64,000 nt of DNA from Desulfovibrio desulfuricans DSM 642 (GCF_000420465.1 NZ_ATUZ01000017.1:156775-220774), one strand, 5' to 3'. Positions 51,658 through 60,673 are shown, numbered from the stretch's first letter. Notes: generated from the sequence alone by a model not told the origin. Numbers and translations are program-made.

Positions 51658-52830
51658 CTATGCGTAGACGCGCGGGTTCATGCCGCCAAAAAGGCACAGC
51701 ACTTCGTAAGAAATAGTGCCCAGCACATCCGCTATGTCCTGCGGTGTGACCGCTTTTTGTCCCGCCTCGGCGGGGCCGCCCACAAGCCATGCTGTGTCGC
51801 CCACGCGCACGGGCGGCAGATCGCTGACATCGGCCATGATCATGCCCATGCACACCCGGCCCACCTGGGGGGCGCGCCGTCCGTTGATGAGCATGGCGGC
51901 ACGCGTGGAAAGCGAGCGGTTGAAAGCCGTGGCGTAGCCAATGGCAACAACCGCCACCGTGGCGGGCTTCTGCGCCGTGAACAGCCGGCCATACGATACG
52001 CTGCGGCCGTCGGCCACCTGCCGTACCTCGATAACGGGCGCGCTGACGCTCATGGCCCATTCCAGGCCGAGCGCGGCGCCCTTGCCTTCCCACGAGGTCC
52101 CCGTAAAGGGATTGCCGCCGTAGAGCGAAATGCCGGGCCGGCATACCTCGAAATGCGCTTCGGGCCGGCCTATGGTGCCAGCCGTATTGCAGAGCGAGCG
52201 CTCAATGTCGGGGAATGCCGTACGCAGCGCGTCAGACATGGCGGTGAAGCGCTTGATCTGGTCCTGTGAATAGGCTTCCTGCTCCGGCACATCGGCGCAG
52301 GAAAAATGCGATATGACCATAGCCGGAGAGATGCCCGGGATGTTGCGCAGCCGGTCGATAGCCTGGGGCAGTTCTTCCTGCGAAAAGCCAAGGCGGCCCA
52401 TGCCGGTTTCGCACTTTATGGCAACGCGCAGAATGCGCCCGGCGTGGCAATGGGCGGCGGCGCGTTCAAGCTGGTCAAAGTTGCCCACCACCGGGGTCAG
52501 GCCCTGCATGGCCGCTCCCTGCCATTCCACATCGGTGAGCGCGCCCAGAAGCGGCACAATGGTTTGCCGCAGGCCAGCCTCGCGCAGGGCCATGCCTTCT
52601 GATACGGTTCCCACGGCAAAGCGCCGCGCGCCTGCATCAGACAAAACCCGCGCCACAGGCACAAGCCCGTGGCCGTAAGCGTCAGACTTGATGACCGGCA
52701 TAAGCTTTTCAGCCTTGCCCATGCGACAAAAATTGCGGCGGATGGCGGCCAGATCAATGTGGCACAGCGATGGTGAAAACGTGCAATCGCTCACAGGGAA
52801 TTCCCTCATTTGAACTTTGCTGAAGGACAT
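51658..52830 (-). CDS. alr: alanine racemase
   Basis: Alr interconverts L- and D-alanine for peptidoglycan. The protein is up to 390 residues, with the PLP lysine in VIKSDAYGHG (Lys48 from the longest start), the catalytic-tyrosine region SVSYGRLF (about residue 284), and CRPGISLYGGNP. The C-terminal motif usually read as (S/C)MDM or (S/C)MDQ is VGRVCMGMIM here, with Gly for the conserved Asp. The ATG at 52830 and ATG 52809 (MREF) are both possible starts; neither has a clear ribosome site. It reads away from tgt. Confidence 0.93.
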   Translation of the reverse strand: MSFSKVQMREFPVSDCTFSPSLCHIDLAAIRRNFCRMGKAEKLMPVIKSDAYGHGLVPVARVLSDAGARRFAVGTVSEGMALREAGLRQTIVPLLGALTDVEWQGAAMQGLTPVVGNFDQLERAAAHCHAGRILRVAIKCETGMGRLGFSQEELPQAIDRLRNIPGISPAMVISHFSCADVPEQEAYSQDQIKRFTAMSDALRTAFPDIERSLCNTAGTIGRPEAHFEVCRPGISLYGGNPFTGTSWEGKGAALGLEWAMSVSAPVIEVRQVADGRSVSYGRLFTAQKPATVAVVAIGYATAFNRSLSTRAAMLINGRRAPQVGRVCMGMIMADVSDLPPVRVGDTAWLVGGPAEAGQKAVTPQDIADVLGTISYEVLCLFGGMNPRVYA

Positions 52831-53110
52831 TCTGCGCGGTTTGTCCGCGCACCGCGCATGGCGGCAGCGAAGGGTCGCCGTCCTTTGCGGCCCCCCGGCG
52901 CAACGGCCCCGGCCCTTGCGCGCAACACCCTTTAATGAAAGGCAACAACCTTAACAATATTGCCCCCAAGGCACAACAATTAGCCGTGCTGCATCCGCGC
53001 GGCTTTTGCAGCAAACCATAGCTTTTTGAGCCGGAATCCGCGAATATCTGCTCTCGGTGCGGCGTGCTCCCCTCTTGCGCAGGGCGGCGCTTGCGGCTAC
53101 TCTGCGCGGC

Positions 53111-54250
53111 ATGTCCCAATCCGTATTTACCATCGAACACACCGACGGCGCGGCCCGCGCCGGGGTGCTGCGCACGGCTCACGGCACCATCCCCACGCCT
53201 ATCTTTATGCCCGTGGGAACCGTGGGATCCGTCAAGGCTCTTGCCCCGGATGATCTGGCCGCCATTGGCGCGCCTATCATTCTGGGCAATACCTATCACC
53301 TTTATCTGCGCCCCGGCGACGAGCTTGTGCACAGGCGCGGGGGGCTGCACAAGTTCGCCTCCTGGCCTGGCTCCATCCTGACGGACAGCGGCGGTTTTCA
53401 GGTATTCAGCCTGAGTTCGCTGCGCAAGATCCGCGAGGAAGGCGTGGAGTTCCGCTCGCATCTTGATGGCTCAAAGCATCTGTTTACGCCTGAAAAGGTG
53501 CTGGAAATCCAGCGTAACCTGAATTCAGACATCATGATGGTGCTTGATGAATGCGTGCCCTTTGGCGCGGATTACGCCTATACGGAAAAATCCCTGGCCC
53601 TGACCACGCGCTGGGCCAAGCGCGCCATGGACGCCTATCCGCCCGGTTCGGCGCATAATCTGATGTTTGGCATCACGCAGGGCGGTTTTTACAAAGACCT
53701 GCGCGAACGCTCGGTAAACGAACTGTGCGCCATGGATTTTGACGGCTTTGCCATTGGCGGGCTTTCGGTGGGCGAGCCGAAAGACAAGATGTACGATCTG
53801 CTCTACCACACTGCGCCCCTGCTACCCGGTGAAAAGCCGCGCTACCTTATGGGCGTGGGGACGCCGCTGGACATTGCCACGGGCATTCATGCCGGGGTGG
53901 ACATGTTCGACTGCGTGCTGCCCACCCGCAATGCGCGTAACGGCACGCTCTACACGTCGCTTGGCAAGATCAACATCAAGCGGCGTGAATTTGCCGAGGA
54001 TGACGGCCCCCTTGATCCCAACTGCCGTTGCTACGCCTGCCGCAATTTTTCGCGGGCCTATCTGCGACATCTGTATGCCAGTCAGGAATTGCTGTCATTC
54101 CGGCTCAATTCCCTGCACAACCTCACCTATTTTCTCGATCTGGCGCGCAACGCGCGTCAGGCCATCGTGGAAGGGCGCTATATGGATTTTCTGGCGAAAA
54201 TCACCGCCCTGTATCCCGATGAAGCCGCCCGCGCCGCCGCAGGTTCGTAG
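53111..54250 (+). CDS. tgt: tRNA-guanine (queuine) transglycosylase
   Basis: Tgt exchanges guanine 34 for preQ1 in tRNAs with GUN anticodons. The 379-residue protein shows [41 protein letters not shown] (with the catalytic Asp), [30 protein letters not shown] and the zinc site [20 protein letters not shown] 53111 fits the family start. A terminator follows, and a queuosine-precursor transporter lies nearby on the other strand. Confidence 0.97.
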   Translation: MSQSVFTIEHTDGAARAGVLRTAHGTIPTPIFMPVGTVGSVKALAPDDLAAIGAPIILGNTYHLYLRPGDELVHRRGGLHKFASWPGSILTDSGGFQVFSLSSLRKIREEGVEFRSHLDGSKHLFTPEKVLEIQRNLNSDIMMVLDECVPFGADYAYTEKSLALTTRWAKRAMDAYPPGSAHNLMFGITQGGFYKDLRERSVNELCAMDFDGFAIGGLSVGEPKDKMYDLLYHTAPLLPGEKPRYLMGVGTPLDIATGIHAGVDMFDCVLPTRNARNGTLYTSLGKINIKRREFAEDDGPLDPNCRCYACRNFSRAYLRHLYASQELLSFRLNSLHNLTYFLDLARNARQAIVEGRYMDFLAKITALYPDEAARAAAGS

Positions 54251-54273
54251 GCCGGGCGACTGCCAGTCATACA

Positions 54274-54309
54274 AAGGGGAGGGGCGTTACGGTTCCTTCC
54301 CTTTTTTTG
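54274..54309 (+). terminator. intrinsic terminator after tgt
   Basis: A 9-base stem with one G-U pair (AAGGGGAGG, 54274-54282, with CCTTCCCTT, 54295-54303) is followed by a run of T residues. Confidence 0.75.
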
Positions 54310-54332
54310 TGGCAAGAAGGCGTGAGAGCCAG

Positions 54333-54611
54333 TCAGCCCCCCTTGGCCATGTTCATGATCTGTTGCAGCAGTTCTGTAAGGTAAGGGATATTCATGCTGA
54401 TGATGCGGGCCACTATTTTGTAGAGAACGGCCAGCACCAACGATGCGCCAATGCTGAACCCCAGCCCTCTGGCAATACCTGACAGAAAGTTGAGCCAGAG
54501 TATTTTGCCGGTTTTTTGCGACAGCCGGACGTATTCCGTCAGGCCTGCGTTGTCGAGGCGTTGCAGCAGGAGTTCGGCATCGGTCTGTCTGGCTTCAGGT
54601 CTGTTGTCCAT
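54333..54611 (-). CDS. DUF5665-like small membrane protein
   Basis: This 92-residue protein has a polar N-terminus and one hydrophobic helical hairpin or helix (about residues 45-72: SGIARGLGFSIGASLVLAVLYKIV), preceded by KTGKILWLNFLSG. The pattern fits DUF5665, whose function is unknown. GGGGGAT precedes ATG 54611. It lies alone between tgt and the transporter gene, on the transporter's strand. Confidence 0.65.
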   Translation of the reverse strand: MDNRPEARQTDAELLLQRLDNAGLTEYVRLSQKTGKILWLNFLSGIARGLGFSIGASLVLAVLYKIVARIISMNIPYLTELLQQIMNMAKGG

Positions 54612-54673
54612 TGATCCCCCTTGCGCGGAGTGCCGCTTGAGGCAGAGTTTATACGGTAAGCCTCCAAATAACA

Positions 54674-54702
54674 AAAACCCGTGATCCAGCGATCACGGGT
54701 TT
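54674..54702 (-). terminator. intrinsic terminator of the transporter gene
   Basis: An 11-base stem AACCCGTGATC/GATCACGGGTT around CAGC is followed on the minus strand by TTTGTT. Confidence 0.8.
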
Positions 54703-54726
54703 AAACTATGCGTTGAGCGGCAGCCT

Positions 54727-55245
54727 CTATGCCTGAATGTGCTCCAGCCCGCATTCGCGCTGTTCGCGGCGGCGTACCAGCCAGAAAACAAGCAGCGATC
54801 CTGCCAGCTTGCTCAGGCTCATGGTAATGACAGACCAGGGCGTGGCAATGCCGATCATGCCCAGAAACACGATGCTGTCCAGCGGCGCGCCCACAAGGCT
54901 TGAAATGAGAATGCGCTGCGAAAAGGGGCGGCGGGTAAAGGTGTATACCACCCAGTCGCCCAGTTCGCCCACGGCAAAGGCCGCGGCGCTGGCCAGAGCA
55001 AGCTGCGGGCTGGCCATGAACCAGCTGACCACGCAACCCACCAGCATGCCCCAGAGCACATGATGCCCAACGCGGCGCTGCGCGTAATCGCGCACCACAA
55101 AAATAAAGCCGACGATGAGCGAAAGGGGAGCCCACATATCGCCATTGGGCAACTGGATGAGCGGTGTGACTGAAAAGGCGAAGTTAACGCCCACAATAAG
55201 TGCAATATAGGTAAATAGGCTGAACATGGGCGGGAGAGTAGGCAT
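54727..55245 (-). CDS. VUT/YhhQ-family queuosine precursor transporter
   Basis: This 172-residue inner-membrane protein has six hydrophobic segments. The YhhQ/VUT motifs are visible in LSLIVGFIFVVRDYAQRRVGH, AFAVGELGDWVVYTFTRR and SSLVGAPLDSIVFLGMIG. Members import preQ0, preQ1 or queuine. Proximity to tgt supports that role. The start is uncertain among 55263 (TTG), 55245 (ATG) and 55227 (ATG); none has a good ribosome site. Confidence 0.85.
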   Translation of the reverse strand: MPTLPPMFSLFTYIALIVGVNFAFSVTPLIQLPNGDMWAPLSLIVGFIFVVRDYAQRRVGHHVLWGMLVGCVVSWFMASPQLALASAAAFAVGELGDWVVYTFTRRPFSQRILISSLVGAPLDSIVFLGMIGIATPWSVITMSLSKLAGSLLVFWLVRRREQRECGLEHIQA

Positions 55246-55707
55246 TGGCGCGCCTGTAGTCAAGCGGCGGGCTGTGGAATGCCCCGCTGGCTGCCAAGCG
55301 ACAGAAATTTAATAATGATGGGCTGTTCGGCGTCAGGGACAATGCACAGGTGCTGTCATTTGATCGATTTTTTTCGTCCGGTTTTTGCACCAACTCCTGT
55401 GCCCGTCTCTGTCCGGTTTGGGGCCAGTACCGGGGGTGGGGCAATGCCCTGCGTCTTGACCCCGAAGCGCGGATGTGGGACAGAAAGCCAGTTATAGTAT
55501 GTTTCTAGAGTAAAGTTTACTCTGAGTGTGCCGGGCAGGTGCGCAAATCCATGCCCGCCCGAACGCGGAAGCGCAATTTCTTTGAGATGTTAGCCCGTAT
55601 AGGGCGGCCTTTGTCGTGCCAGTGCGCCCGCGCCCTGCAAAATTGCCAGAAAATTTCCGTCGAAGTTTACGGCGGTAGAGGCTGGATGTTTCCAGCCGGG
55701 AGAAAGA
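55246..55707. other. 462-base intergenic region upstream of era
   Basis: It contains a 17-base palindrome AGAGTAAA-G-TTTACTCT (55507-55523), just after a TATAGT hexamer (about 55494-55499), and GGGAG before the era start. No gene was recognised on either strand; the long minus-strand frame across era is a shadow. Confidence 0.5.
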
Positions 55708-56631
55708 ATGTCGGATCAGAACTATCGTTGCGGCTGGGTCGCGCTTATGGGGCCGCCCAACGCGGGCAAATCCACCCTGCTGAACGCCTTGCTCGGCCAG
55801 AAGGTGACCATCGTCACCCCCAAGCCGCAGACCACGCGCAATCAGATTGTGGGCATCCTTACGGACGAGAAAGCCCAGGTTATTTTTATGGATACGCCGG
55901 GCCTTGCCCAGGTGCGCGGTCGGCTGAGCAAGACCATGCTCCAGGCCGTGTGGCAGAGCCTTGCCCAGGCCGAAGTCATCATGCCCGTGCTTGACGCCCA
56001 CCTGTACATCCGCCATCCGGAATTTCTGGAACGCGACCTTGAGCCGCTGTCCAGGGCGCTTTCCAACGATGACCGGCCCATGGTTGTGGTGGTCAACAAG
56101 GTGGATCTGTTCTCGGACAAAAGCCGTATGTTGCCGCTTTTGACCCGTCTGAGCGAAATGTGGCCCAAGGCGGAAATTTTCCCCACCTCGGCCCTGAACC
56201 GGGACGGCCTGCCGGATCTGGCAAAACTTATCCGTTCCAAGCTGCCCGTTGCTCCGGCCCAGTTCCCCGAAGACCAGATTTCCACGGCCCCCATGCGCTT
56301 TATGACTGCGGAAATCGTGCGCGAAAAGCTGTTCCTGCATCTGCGTCAGGAAGTGCCCTATTCCGTGGCCGTGGATGTGGAAAGCTGGGAGGAAGACGAA
56401 GAACGCGGCCAGACTGTGATCCACGCGGTCATCTACGTGGGGCGGCCCATGCACAAGGCCATGGTTATTGGCCGTGCGGGCGCTTCCATCAAGCAGATAG
56501 GCATTGAGGCCCGCAAGGAAATTCAGGATCTGGTGGGTGGCAAGGTGCATCTGGAGCTTTGGGTCAAGGTGCGCGAACACTGGACTGAAGACGCCGCCTT
56601 CCTGCGCGAGATGGGCCTGATGGCGGAGTAG
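55708..56631 (+). CDS. era: GTPase Era
   Basis: Era binds 16S rRNA and helps 30S assembly. The 307-residue protein has G1 GPPNAGKS, G2 with KPQTTRN, G3 DTPG, G4 NKVD and G5-like TSALN, then a KH domain ([20 protein letters not shown] ... [22 protein letters not shown]). GGGAG precedes the ATG. It is followed after 2 bases by yggS, and then by the flagellar genes. Confidence 0.97.
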   Translation: MSDQNYRCGWVALMGPPNAGKSTLLNALLGQKVTIVTPKPQTTRNQIVGILTDEKAQVIFMDTPGLAQVRGRLSKTMLQAVWQSLAQAEVIMPVLDAHLYIRHPEFLERDLEPLSRALSNDDRPMVVVVNKVDLFSDKSRMLPLLTRLSEMWPKAEIFPTSALNRDGLPDLAKLIRSKLPVAPAQFPEDQISTAPMRFMTAEIVREKLFLHLRQEVPYSVAVDVESWEEDEERGQTVIHAVIYVGRPMHKAMVIGRAGASIKQIGIEARKEIQDLVGGKVHLELWVKVREHWTEDAAFLREMGLMAE

Positions 56632-56633
56632 TC

Positions 56634-57362
56634 ATGGGCGATACCTTGTTGCTCGAACGCTATGCGCGGGTGCTCGACCGCATTGACGCGGCCTGCGCAT
56701 CGGCTGGCCGTCCCCGCGAAAGCGTGAGGCTTATTGCCGTTTCAAAACTGCATCCGGCGGAATCCCTGGCCCAGGTGGCCGCCGCCGGGCAGATTGATTT
56801 TGGCGAAAATTACGTTCAGGAAGCCCTGCAAAAAAGGCAGGACCTGAGCGCAGACCCGGCCACAGCAGCGCAGTGCGCCGGGATACGCTGGCACATGATC
56901 GGTCATGTACAAAGCCGCAAGGCTCCGCAGGTGGCGGGGGCTTTCAATCTTGTGCATACGCTTGATTCCCGCAAGCTTGCGGACGCCTTTGAACGGCGTC
57001 TGGCGGAGGGCGGTGCGCGTCAGCCCGTGCTGTTTGAGGTGAATGTTGGGGGCGAATCGCAAAAATCCGGTGTGATGTCTGCAGATTTGCCGGAATTGGC
57101 CGATTATGTTCTTGAGCATTGCCCGCACCTTGAGGTGCAGGGCCTCATGTGTCTGCCCCCGGTTTTTGACGCGGGCGAGGCAGCGCGGCCCTATTTTGCA
57201 AGGCTGCGTGAATTGCGCGACACCTTGAGCACCCGCCTTGGCCTGCCCCTACCCGAGCTTTCCATGGGCATGAGCGGCGATTTTGAAGGCGCGGTGGCCG
57301 AAGGGGCCACCATGGTGCGCATAGGTACGGATATTTTCGGGCCGCGTCCTGCCAAGGTGTGA
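56634..57362 (+). CDS. yggS: YggS/PLPBP pyridoxal phosphate homeostasis protein
   Basis: This 242-residue PLP-binding TIM-barrel protein has no known catalytic activity. The PLP lysine lies in LIAVSKLHP (about residue 38), followed by FGENYVQEAL, WHMIGHVQSRK and the late LSMGMSGDFEGAVAEGATMVRIG. It begins 2 bases after era and is probably co-transcribed with it. Confidence 0.94.
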   Translation: MGDTLLLERYARVLDRIDAACASAGRPRESVRLIAVSKLHPAESLAQVAAAGQIDFGENYVQEALQKRQDLSADPATAAQCAGIRWHMIGHVQSRKAPQVAGAFNLVHTLDSRKLADAFERRLAEGGARQPVLFEVNVGGESQKSGVMSADLPELADYVLEHCPHLEVQGLMCLPPVFDAGEAARPYFARLRELRDTLSTRLGLPLPELSMGMSGDFEGAVAEGATMVRIGTDIFGPRPAKV

Positions 57363-57369
57363 ACAGCTT

Positions 57370-57385
57370 TGGCACAAAGTCTGCT
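57370..57385 (+). promoter_or_regulatory. sigma-54 promoter upstream of fliL
   Basis: TGGCAC-AAAGT-CTGCT has the exact -24/-12 spacing and one mismatch to TGGCAC-N5-TTGCW. It lies just after the yggS stop and 70 bases before the fliL start. Flagellar genes are often RpoN-dependent. Confidence 0.6.
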
Positions 57386-57454
57386 ACATGCCGTACAGAC
57401 CGGAATGACTTGAGCGGTTCGCATTCATGACCCCACAATAGCGGTGGAGTACGT

Positions 57455-58114
57455 ATGGCGGCCAAAGAAAAAGAATCAAAGGCCCTGCCGGAAGGGCAGG
57501 CTGAAAACCCCAAAAAGGGCTCCAAGGCCAAGCGCATCGTCATTATTTTGGCGATCTTGCTTATCACTCTGAGTGGTGCTGGCATTGGCGGCTATTGGTG
57601 GTTTTTCATCCGCACGCCGTCCTCGGCAGGTTCTGCGCCTGCTGAAGCTGCATCTGCGGATGCCGCAGGCAAGGGCGCGGCGGGCCAGACAGGCGCAGGC
57701 GGTTCTGGCGGCGCAGGCGGCGGCGCATCCGGTCAGGCCGGGGCAGGCGGTTCTGGCGGCGCAGGCGGCGCGGGCGATGGACGTATTGAACGGCAGGGCG
57801 ATCTGCCGCGCAGCAGTGGTCAGGTTTTGCCATTGCCGCCCATAACCGTGAACATTTCCGACCCCTCGGGGCGGCGGTATCTCAAGCTGGGGATGGAGGT
57901 CGAGGTCAATGCGGACGTTGCCGCTGCATTGCAGGCCAACAATCCGCGTATCCGCGATGCCATCATCATGTTGCTGGCGGGCAAGACGTTTAACGATATC
58001 TCCACGCCTGACGGCAAGGTTCTCTTGAAGGCGGAGGTGGCCGCGCGGCTGAACCAGATTCTGGGCGCGCAAAGGGTCATACGCGTATATTTTACCGATT
58101 TTGTCGTGGAATAG
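57455..58114 (+). CDS. fliL: flagellar basal body-associated protein FliL
   Basis: FliL sits at the stator and supports motor torque. The 219-residue protein has a basic cytoplasmic tail, one membrane helix (about residues 27-51: RIVIILAILLITLSGAGIGGYWWFF) and a very Gly/Ala-rich linker of about 60 residues. The periplasmic FliL domain follows (LPPITVNISDPSGRRYLKLGMEVEV ... LRVYFTDFVV-like end). GGTGGAG precedes the ATG. The linker is longer and more repetitive than in most FliL proteins. Confidence 0.92.
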   Translation: MAAKEKESKALPEGQAENPKKGSKAKRIVIILAILLITLSGAGIGGYWWFFIRTPSSAGSAPAEAASADAAGKGAAGQTGAGGSGGAGGGASGQAGAGGSGGAGGAGDGRIERQGDLPRSSGQVLPLPPITVNISDPSGRRYLKLGMEVEVNADVAAALQANNPRIRDAIIMLLAGKTFNDISTPDGKVLLKAEVAARLNQILGAQRVIRVYFTDFVVE

Positions 58115-58274
58115 CGCGGGAACTCAGCCTCTGGCGGCCCCTGGCAGCTGATTTTGTGCGGACGCGGTTTCTGATAGAGGCTTTTGGCAGCCATGCCCGT
58201 TGCGGGGCGAGCCGTTGCCGCGATGCCGCCCGAATGTTCGGGTGAGCATGTTGGAATAGAGAATGAGGTGACGT

Positions 58275-58916
58275 ATGTCGCAGGAAGATCAGGAAGCCTT
58301 GGCGGCCCAGTGGGCCGCGCAACTGGAAGATGAAGCCAATGCGGCAGAACCTGCTGCGCCTGCTGCACCCGCTGCGCCTGCTGCGCCTGCTGCACCCGCT
58401 GCGCCTGCTGCGCCTGCTGCACCCGCTGCGCCTGCTGCACCCGCTGCTGCTGATGCTGCGCCTGGTGGTGCGGCTGGCAGCGGTTTGGATGAAGAAGCTC
58501 TGGCAGCCCAGTGGGCAGAATCCCTGGCGCAGGATGAAGAAGACAAGGGACCGACCTCGTTTGGCGGCACAGGGGCAGGGCTTGGCGGTCATCCGGTAGA
58601 CGCGCATTTTCAGGACATGACTGAAATGGCCCGTCAGCCCAAGGACAACAAGCTCAAGCGGGAACTGGACTTTATTCTGGATATTCCGCTGGATGTGTCT
58701 GCCGAACTTGGGCGCACCCGTCTGCTTATCAACGAACTGCTGCAGCTTGGTCAGGGTTCCGTGGTGGAACTGAACAAGCTGGCTGGCGAACCGCTGGAAG
58801 TATTTGTGAACGGCAAGCTGGTGGCGCGCGGCGAAGCCGTTGTCATCAACGAAAAATTCGGCGTGCGTCTCACCGACATCATCAGCCCCATTGAAAGGGT
58901 GAAGCAGCTTGGCTAG
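58275..58916 (+). CDS. fliN: flagellar motor switch protein FliN with repetitive N-terminus
   Basis: FliN is part of the C-ring. The C-terminal 80 residues form the SpoA/FliN domain (ILDIPLDVSAELGRTRLLINELL ... VFVNGKLVARGEAVVINEKFGVRL). The N-terminal 130 residues are unusual: two copies of an EALAAQWA-x2-L motif (about residues 7-17 and 73-83) flank about ten Ala-Ala-Pro triplets. FliM, usually next to FliN, is not in this cluster. The gene overlaps fliO by 8 bases and starts 160 bases after fliL. Confidence 0.92.
   Translation: MSQEDQEALAAQWAAQLEDEANAAEPAAPAAPAAPAAPAAPAAPAAPAAPAAPAAPAAADAAPGGAAGSGLDEEALAAQWAESLAQDEEDKGPTSFGGTGAGLGGHPVDAHFQDMTEMARQPKDNKLKRELDFILDIPLDVSAELGRTRLLINELLQLGQGSVVELNKLAGEPLEVFVNGKLVARGEAVVINEKFGVRLTDIISPIERVKQLG
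58349..58446 (+). repeat. in-frame 9-base tandem repeats (Ala-Ala-Pro) in fliN
   Basis: GCTGCGCCT/GCTGCACCC units repeat about ten times, partly organised as 27-base higher-order units. Gains or losses keep the frame, so linker length may vary between strains. Confidence 0.9.
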
Positions 58917-59502
58917 CCTGCCTGTGCTGCTAGCTGCCGCAGATAGCGGCCTTTCGGGCAGCGCCGTGCGCGGCGTAGTCACTTCTGGCTCGCAAGGGTC
59001 TGCGGCAGCGGTGCCGCCGGGGCTGGAACAGACAGTGGCTGCCGCAGCCGAGCAGATGCTGCACGGGCTGGACATGGCCGCGCAGGCCGCGCAAAGCGTG
59101 GGCATTGCTACGGAGCAGGCCGCTGCCTCGCTGGCGGAACCGGCTTCAACGCTTGGGCAGTCGTCCTTTTCGTGGGGCAGCTACATACAGGCCGTGGGCA
59201 TTCTGTTTTTGCTGGTGGCCGTGCTGTGGCTGGCCGTATGGCTGGCGCGGCGTTTCGGCAAGTTCAATTTTCTGCCGCGTCCGGGGGCGCTTCCGCGCGA
59301 TGCCCTGGTCATGGAGGCCCAGCTTCCGCTTGGGCCGCGCAAAGGCTTGATGGTGGTACGCTTCTTGAATAGAAGGTTGCTGCTGGGCGTTACCGACCAG
59401 CAGATTACCCTTCTGACCGAGGAGCAGGCACAGCATGAGCCAGAGAACGCCGATTTCAAACAGATCATGGAAGAAGCCCGTCGCGGCGCTGGCGGCAGCT
59501 AG
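58909..59502 (+). CDS. fliO: flagellar biosynthesis protein FliO
   Basis: FliO helps assemble the FliP pore of the flagellar export gate. The 197-residue protein has a long Ala/Gly-rich N-terminal part, one membrane helix (about residues 92-113: AVGILFLLVAVLWLAVWLARRF) and a cytoplasmic FliO domain (LVMEAQLPLGPRKGLMVVRFLNRRLLLGV). The start is TTG 58909, inside the end of fliN. The end overlaps fliP by 68 bases. Confidence 0.88.
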   Translation: MASLPVLLAAADSGLSGSAVRGVVTSGSQGSAAAVPPGLEQTVAAAAEQMLHGLDMAAQAAQSVGIATEQAAASLAEPASTLGQSSFSWGSYIQAVGILFLLVAVLWLAVWLARRFGKFNFLPRPGALPRDALVMEAQLPLGPRKGLMVVRFLNRRLLLGVTDQQITLLTEEQAQHEPENADFKQIMEEARRGAGGS

Positions 59503-60232
59503 CCTCTTCATCCTCCTTATGCCGGTTCTGGCCCTTGCGGCTCAGGATCTGGCCATGCCCACAATGCAACTCACCCTGGCGGGCGGGGCGCAATCGCCGG
59601 AAAAAGTCTCGGTGCTGCTGGAAATTCTCTTCCTGCTCACCGTGCTTTCCGTTGCCCCGGCCATCATGCTCACGGTCACCAGCTTTACCCGCATTATCAT
59701 TGTTTTCAGCTTTCTGCGGCAGGCCATGGGCGTGCAGCAGTTGCCCCCCACCCAGATTCTTGCCAGCCTTGCCATTTTTATGACGGTGGTCATCATGTAC
59801 CCCGTGGGCAAGCAGATCAATGACAACGCCCTGCAGCCCTATCTGGCCGAGCAGATCGATTACAAGGTGGCGCTCGACCGGGCGCAGGCCCCTTTGCGCA
59901 CCTTTATGTTCAAGCATACGCGCGAAAAAGATCTCTCTGTCTTTTACTCCATCAGCAAGATGGAAGCGCCGCGCAGCAAGGAGGAAGTGCCCACCATGCT
60001 GCTGGCCGCCGCCTATGTCATCAGCGAGCTTAAAACCGCCTTTACCATCGGCTTTCTCATCTACATTCCTTTTCTGGTGCTGGATATGGTCATCTCTAGT
60101 GTGCTGCTGGCCATGGGCATGATGATGCTGCCGCCCATGATGGTGTCCATGCCCTTCAAGCTGCTACTCTTTGTTATGGTGGACGGCTGGAATCTGCTGG
60201 TCGGCTCGTTGGTGAACAGCTTTCTGCTCTGA
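59435..60232 (+). CDS. fliP: flagellar export gate protein FliP
   Basis: FliP forms the core of the type III export channel. The 265-residue protein has a cleavable signal, the FliP signature VTSFTRIIIVFSFLRQAMG, the periplasmic loop DNALQPYLAEQIDY, and the late SELKTAFTIGFLIYIPFLVLD and MVSMPFKLLLFVMVDGW segments. GAGGAG stands before ATG 59435, so the 68-base overlap with fliO appears real. Confidence 0.96.
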   Translation: MSQRTPISNRSWKKPVAALAAASLFILLMPVLALAAQDLAMPTMQLTLAGGAQSPEKVSVLLEILFLLTVLSVAPAIMLTVTSFTRIIIVFSFLRQAMGVQQLPPTQILASLAIFMTVVIMYPVGKQINDNALQPYLAEQIDYKVALDRAQAPLRTFMFKHTREKDLSVFYSISKMEAPRSKEEVPTMLLAAAYVISELKTAFTIGFLIYIPFLVLDMVISSVLLAMGMMMLPPMMVSMPFKLLLFVMVDGWNLLVGSLVNSFLL

Positions 60233-60315
60233 CCGGTGCGTTGTGCACAACGTTGGCCCGGTTTTTGCCTAAGGGTTGGAAAGATTCGTACACCGTCAAT
60301 TTTCAGGAGTCACCC

Positions 60316-60585
60316 ATGTCCCCAGATTTCGTCATCGGCTTCGGTCGGCAGGCCATTGAACTTTGCTTGATGATGTCCTTGCCCATGCTTGGGGTGGGTC
60401 TTGGCGTGGGTGTGGTTGTCAGCGTTATTCAGGCGGCAACCCAGATTCAGGAAATGACCCTGACTTTCATCCCCAAGATAGTGTGCATGTTTCTGGCCCT
60501 GCTGCTGGCCCTGCCCTGGCTCATGGAGCGCATGATTACCTTTACTCGTGACGTGTTCATCAATATCCCCACATATATCCGGTAA
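60316..60585 (+). CDS. fliQ: flagellar export gate protein FliQ
   Basis: FliQ is an 89-residue, two-helix component of the export gate. The family pattern is FGRQAIELCLMMSLPMLGVGLGVGVVVSVIQAATQIQEMTLTF-like (residues 7-49) and PKIVCMFLALLLALPWL. CAGGAG precedes ATG 60316, and the longer frame from 60241 is not supported. It ends the fliL-N-O-P-Q set; fliR is not in the window. Confidence 0.96.
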   Translation: MSPDFVIGFGRQAIELCLMMSLPMLGVGLGVGVVVSVIQAATQIQEMTLTFIPKIVCMFLALLLALPWLMERMITFTRDVFINIPTYIR

Positions 60586-60647
60586 AACTGCCTCACGGGT
60601 CGCCCTTATCGGCGCGTACAACCCGCTCCGCCAGCCGCGCAACAGCG

Positions 60648-60673
60648 CGCCCGCTGGTTAGGGGCGGTTTTTT
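60648..60673 (+). terminator. intrinsic terminator after fliQ
   Basis: A 5-base G/C stem CGCCC/GGGCG (60648-60652 with 60662-60666) is followed by GTTTTTTG. Confidence 0.7.

Noticed and set aside
55492..56580. 362-codon minus-strand frame across era
   Set aside because: It is antisense to a clear Era GTPase; no ribosome site and no recognisable domain.
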